Assembly (NCBI RefSeq): GCF_035645195.1
Contig: NZ_DASQNA010000015.1
Coordinates: forward strand, 1-64,000
Length of the DNA stretch: 64,000 nucleotides
Reading direction: 5' to 3'
Source: Paenibacillus sp.
GTDB taxonomy: Bacteria; Bacillota; Bacilli; Paenibacillales; YIM-B00363
The notes below the pieces were generated by a model. It was not told where the DNA came from. It searched no databases and saw only the letters and a program-made list of their open reading frames with translations. A program made the translations under genes and the position numbers. Shown here piece after piece: positions 62,189 through 64,000 of this stretch. Within the stretch, counting starts at the first letter, position 1, and the number at the start of each line of letters is the position of its first letter.

Positions 62189-63088
62189 ATGGAACTTAAG
62201 CAATTGGAATATTTCATGGCCGTTTGCCAAGAGCTTCACTTTACGAGAGCCGCGGAAAAAATGGGGATCGCCCAGCCTTCGCTCAGCCAGCAAATACGGT
62301 TACTGGAACACGAGCTCGGCACGCCGCTGTTCGACCGCGTCGGCAAGAAAATCGTCATGACCGACGCCGGACGAGCCCTGCGGCACCACTGCTACAACGT
62401 GTTCCATGAATTGGCCCAAGCCAAAGCCGCCATCGGCGAACTTCAAGGCCTGCAGCGAGGCTCCTTGAAAATCGGCGCTCTGCTGACCGTAGTCAACTCC
62501 CTGCTCCCCCCGGCCGTGGCCGCGTTCCATCGGCGTTACCCGAACATCGAGCTGTCCGTGCTCGGGCTGCGCACCGGGGACATCCGTGACGGGCTGCTGC
62601 GGAACGAACTGGATCTCGGCGTCGTGTACTTGCCGGCGGACGACGAACACTTGGAAACGATCCCGCTGTATACGGAGCGGCTCGCGTTCGTGTTCGCGAA
62701 AGAGCACCCGATCGCGAGGGATCCCCTGGTCTCTTCGCTAGAAATGTTACACCGGTATCCTAGCATCCTGCTGCCTTCCTCCTATTCTTTGCGCCAACGG
62801 ATCGACCGCCAATGCCAAGCGATGGGATTCGCGCCGAAGCCCGTCATGGAAATGACGACGATGGAATCCATCCTCGCCATGGTGAGCCAAGGGGTGGGCG
62901 TGACCGTCCTGCCGAAAACCTATGCGGATCGCGTCAATGCTCCGAACGTCGTCTCGGTTGCGATCGAGAAGCCCGCGCTGCCGATCCAAGTCGGAATCGC
63001 CTACCGCAAGAACAAGCATTTGTGCGCGGCCAGCCGAGCGTTTATGGAACAGCTGCTTACGGCGAAGGATCGCATACGAACGGGATAA
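62189..63088 (+). CDS. LysR-family transcriptional regulator
   Basis: 299 residues. N-terminal winged helix-turn-helix (ELKQLEYFMAVCQELHFTRA, AEKMGIAQPSLSQQIRLLE) and a C-terminal effector domain from about residue 90 (GSLKIGALLTVVNSLLPPAV). Closest in style to CynR/YtlI-type members. ATG with GGAGGGG upstream. It is not divergent from an obvious target; convergent with the MOSC gene, with only 7 bp between the stops. Confidence 0.94.
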   Translation: MELKQLEYFMAVCQELHFTRAAEKMGIAQPSLSQQIRLLEHELGTPLFDRVGKKIVMTDAGRALRHHCYNVFHELAQAKAAIGELQGLQRGSLKIGALLTVVNSLLPPAVAAFHRRYPNIELSVLGLRTGDIRDGLLRNELDLGVVYLPADDEHLETIPLYTERLAFVFAKEHPIARDPLVSSLEMLHRYPSILLPSSYSLRQRIDRQCQAMGFAPKPVMEMTTMESILAMVSQGVGVTVLPKTYADRVNAPNVVSVAIEKPALPIQVGIAYRKNKHLCAASRAFMEQLLTAKDRIRTG

Positions 63089-63095
63089 CGATTGA

Positions 63096-63779
63096 TTATA
63101 ATGGACCGTTCAATCTGGCCGCCGCGTCCTCCGATTCCCCTTGCAGACGCTTCTGGAACGTACGCCTCCAATTGTCCGACAATGCTTCGACCTCGAGAAT
63201 GTTCCGGATCAGATCGACATTGGACCGATCCCGATGCATCGCGGCGTTGGCGGCCGCGACGGTAATGCCTAACGGATGCCTTCGCCGCAAAAGGAGGACG
63301 TCCCCGCTCCGTACGTACCCCTCGCGGAGAACGCGGAAATAGTACCCCGTGTAACCGGTTTGTTGAACGCGCATCGGCAAATCGGGCACGCCGTATCGGA
63401 CAGCCAGCTTATAGCACGGTTGGCGCGGCTGACTGAGCTGAATGACCGCGCCCCCCGCCTCGTACACATCCCCGATGCAGACATCGCCCTCCATTACGCC
63501 CGCCAACGTCAAATTTTCCCCGAATGCGCCGAACCGAAGCGGAGCGCCCAATTCCTTTTCCCAATACGCGTAATGTTCGTAAGGATAGGCGCAGACGGCT
63601 TTGTCTTTGCCTCCGTGGTGAACCGGATCGGCCTGCCGGTCGCCTTCGAAGTTCAAGCAGGTCAAGAACGCGCCGTCTTTCGCGGGAACCTTCTGTATTC
63701 CCGAGATCACTTCTTTGTTTCTATACGTCATCGCGGCCGGCTGTCCCACGTTTAAGGACAAGATGCGAGCTTCTGTCAT
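63096..63779 (-). CDS. MOSC domain protein (YiiM-like)
   Basis: 227 residues. GDRQADPVHHGGKDKAVCAYP, then FGENLTLAGVMEGDVCIGDVY and QLSQPRQPCYKLAVRYG hold the conserved Cys of the MOSC domain, followed by the 3-alpha C-terminal region. YiiM relatives use molybdenum cofactor to reduce N-hydroxylated compounds. Start ATG after AAAGGGG. Confidence 0.94.
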   Translation of the reverse strand: MTEARILSLNVGQPAAMTYRNKEVISGIQKVPAKDGAFLTCLNFEGDRQADPVHHGGKDKAVCAYPYEHYAYWEKELGAPLRFGAFGENLTLAGVMEGDVCIGDVYEAGGAVIQLSQPRQPCYKLAVRYGVPDLPMRVQQTGYTGYYFRVLREGYVRSGDVLLLRRRHPLGITVAAANAAMHRDRSNVDLIRNILEVEALSDNWRRTFQKRLQGESEDAAARLNGPL

Positions 63780-63808
63780 GTTCGACGCCCCTTTCGGTAA
63801 AAAGATAA

Positions 63809-63830
63809 GAAGGCGCGGATCCGCGCCTTC
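63809..63830 (-). terminator. Terminator of the thioredoxin-fold gene
   Basis: Perfect GAAGGCGCG / CGCGCCTTC stem with GATC loop, then TTATCTTTTT on the minus strand. Confidence 0.8.
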
Positions 63831-63836
63831 CTCTTG

Positions 63837-64000
63837 TCAACCTTGTTTGACGTCGTCCAAGCTGGCGCCGTAATTGATGTGATACGGCGTCCCGTCGACG
63901 ACGAGCGCCGGAACGGATTTGACGCCGGCAAGCTCGGCCTCCGCGATCCGGGACCGGTCTTGACCCAGATGCACGACCTCCGTCGTCACCTTGGCCGGGT
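63837..64000 (-). CDS. Thioredoxin-fold protein, C-terminal part only
   Basis: The gene runs off the right edge, so only the last 53 residues are visible. VKSVPALVVDGTPYHINYG has the cis-Pro segment and strand of thioredoxin-like folds (here SVPA); the CxxC active site, if any, is outside the window. It ends DDVKQG. Could be a glutaredoxin- or thioredoxin-like protein. Terminator just downstream. Confidence 0.7.
   Translation of the reverse strand, partial: PAKVTTEVVHLGQDRSRIAEAELAGVKSVPALVVDGTPYHINYGASLDDVKQG

Overview
The window is a high-GC stretch of a Bacillales chromosome, most likely from Paenibacillaceae (Paenibacillus/Cohnella-like). Evidence for this: gene order follows the Bacillus subtilis yqe/yqf block almost gene for gene (prmA-rsmE-mtaB ... 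yqeW ... rpsU-yqeY-nfeD-floA-yqfC-yqfD-phoH-pgpH-ybeY-dgkA-cdd-era-yqzL-recO-glyRS-yqxD-dnaG-sigA-trmK-yqfO), ribosome binding sites are strong GGAGG types, SigA-type promoters are recognisable, and there are sporulation genes, AddAB instead of RecBCD and a single-chain GlyRS behind a T-box. No phage, insertion sequence, CRISPR array, rRNA or tRNA gene was seen.

Layout. 1-5.1 kb: a tandem hairpin repeat, a lytic transglycosylase, two small proteins (DUF4190-like, DUF1540), YpuI, a membrane-anchored subtilase and the RNase P RNA, which reads as class A. 5.1-25.7 kb: the housekeeping block on the minus strand, covering Nif3-like/TrmK/membrane protein, sigA-dnaG-yqxD, T-box-glyS, recO-yqzL-era-cdd-dgkA-ybeY-pgpH-phoH, the yqfD-yqfC sporulation pair, floA-nfeD, yqeY-rpsU and a HIT protein. 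25.7-46.8 kb: a DUF421 gene, a triple 51-bp repeat, a GY-rich small protein, a class Ia ribonucleotide reductase (nrdA, nrdB) behind an adenosylcobalamin riboswitch and terminator, the double-strand-break operon addB-addA-sbcD-sbcC, greA, an RlmI-like methyltransferase and a YqeW-like Na/Pi transporter. 46.7-51.8 kb: deoC, a Nudix hydrolase, mtaB, rsmE, a site-2 protease and prmA. 52-64 kb: accessory genes, including a degenerate-nuclease secreted protein, a SpoIID/Ig-like giant, a tandem DUF1259 pair, two membrane proteins, a luciferase-like oxidoreductase, a Cys-rich peptide plus a double DUF2935 protein, a LysR regulator, a MOSC protein and the 3' end of a thioredoxin-fold gene.

How it works together. 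Most genes serve information processing (replication priming, main sigma factor, tRNA charging and modification, rRNA modification, ribosome assembly, recombination repair, dNTP supply). Many are translationally coupled by 4-bp stop/start overlaps (era/cdd, dgkA/ybeY, ybeY/pgpH, addA/addB, sbcC/sbcD, deoC/nudix). Two leader RNAs give metabolite control: uncharged tRNA-Gly for glyS and adenosylcobalamin for nrdA. The parts I consider most worth checking are the B12-controlled class Ia reductase, the class A RNase P RNA, several structured intergenic repeat families, the subtilase with a sensor-like N-terminus, the catalytically degenerate nuclease-like secreted protein, and the DUF1259 and Cys-rich/DUF2935 gene pairs. 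No clearly new multi-gene system was found.
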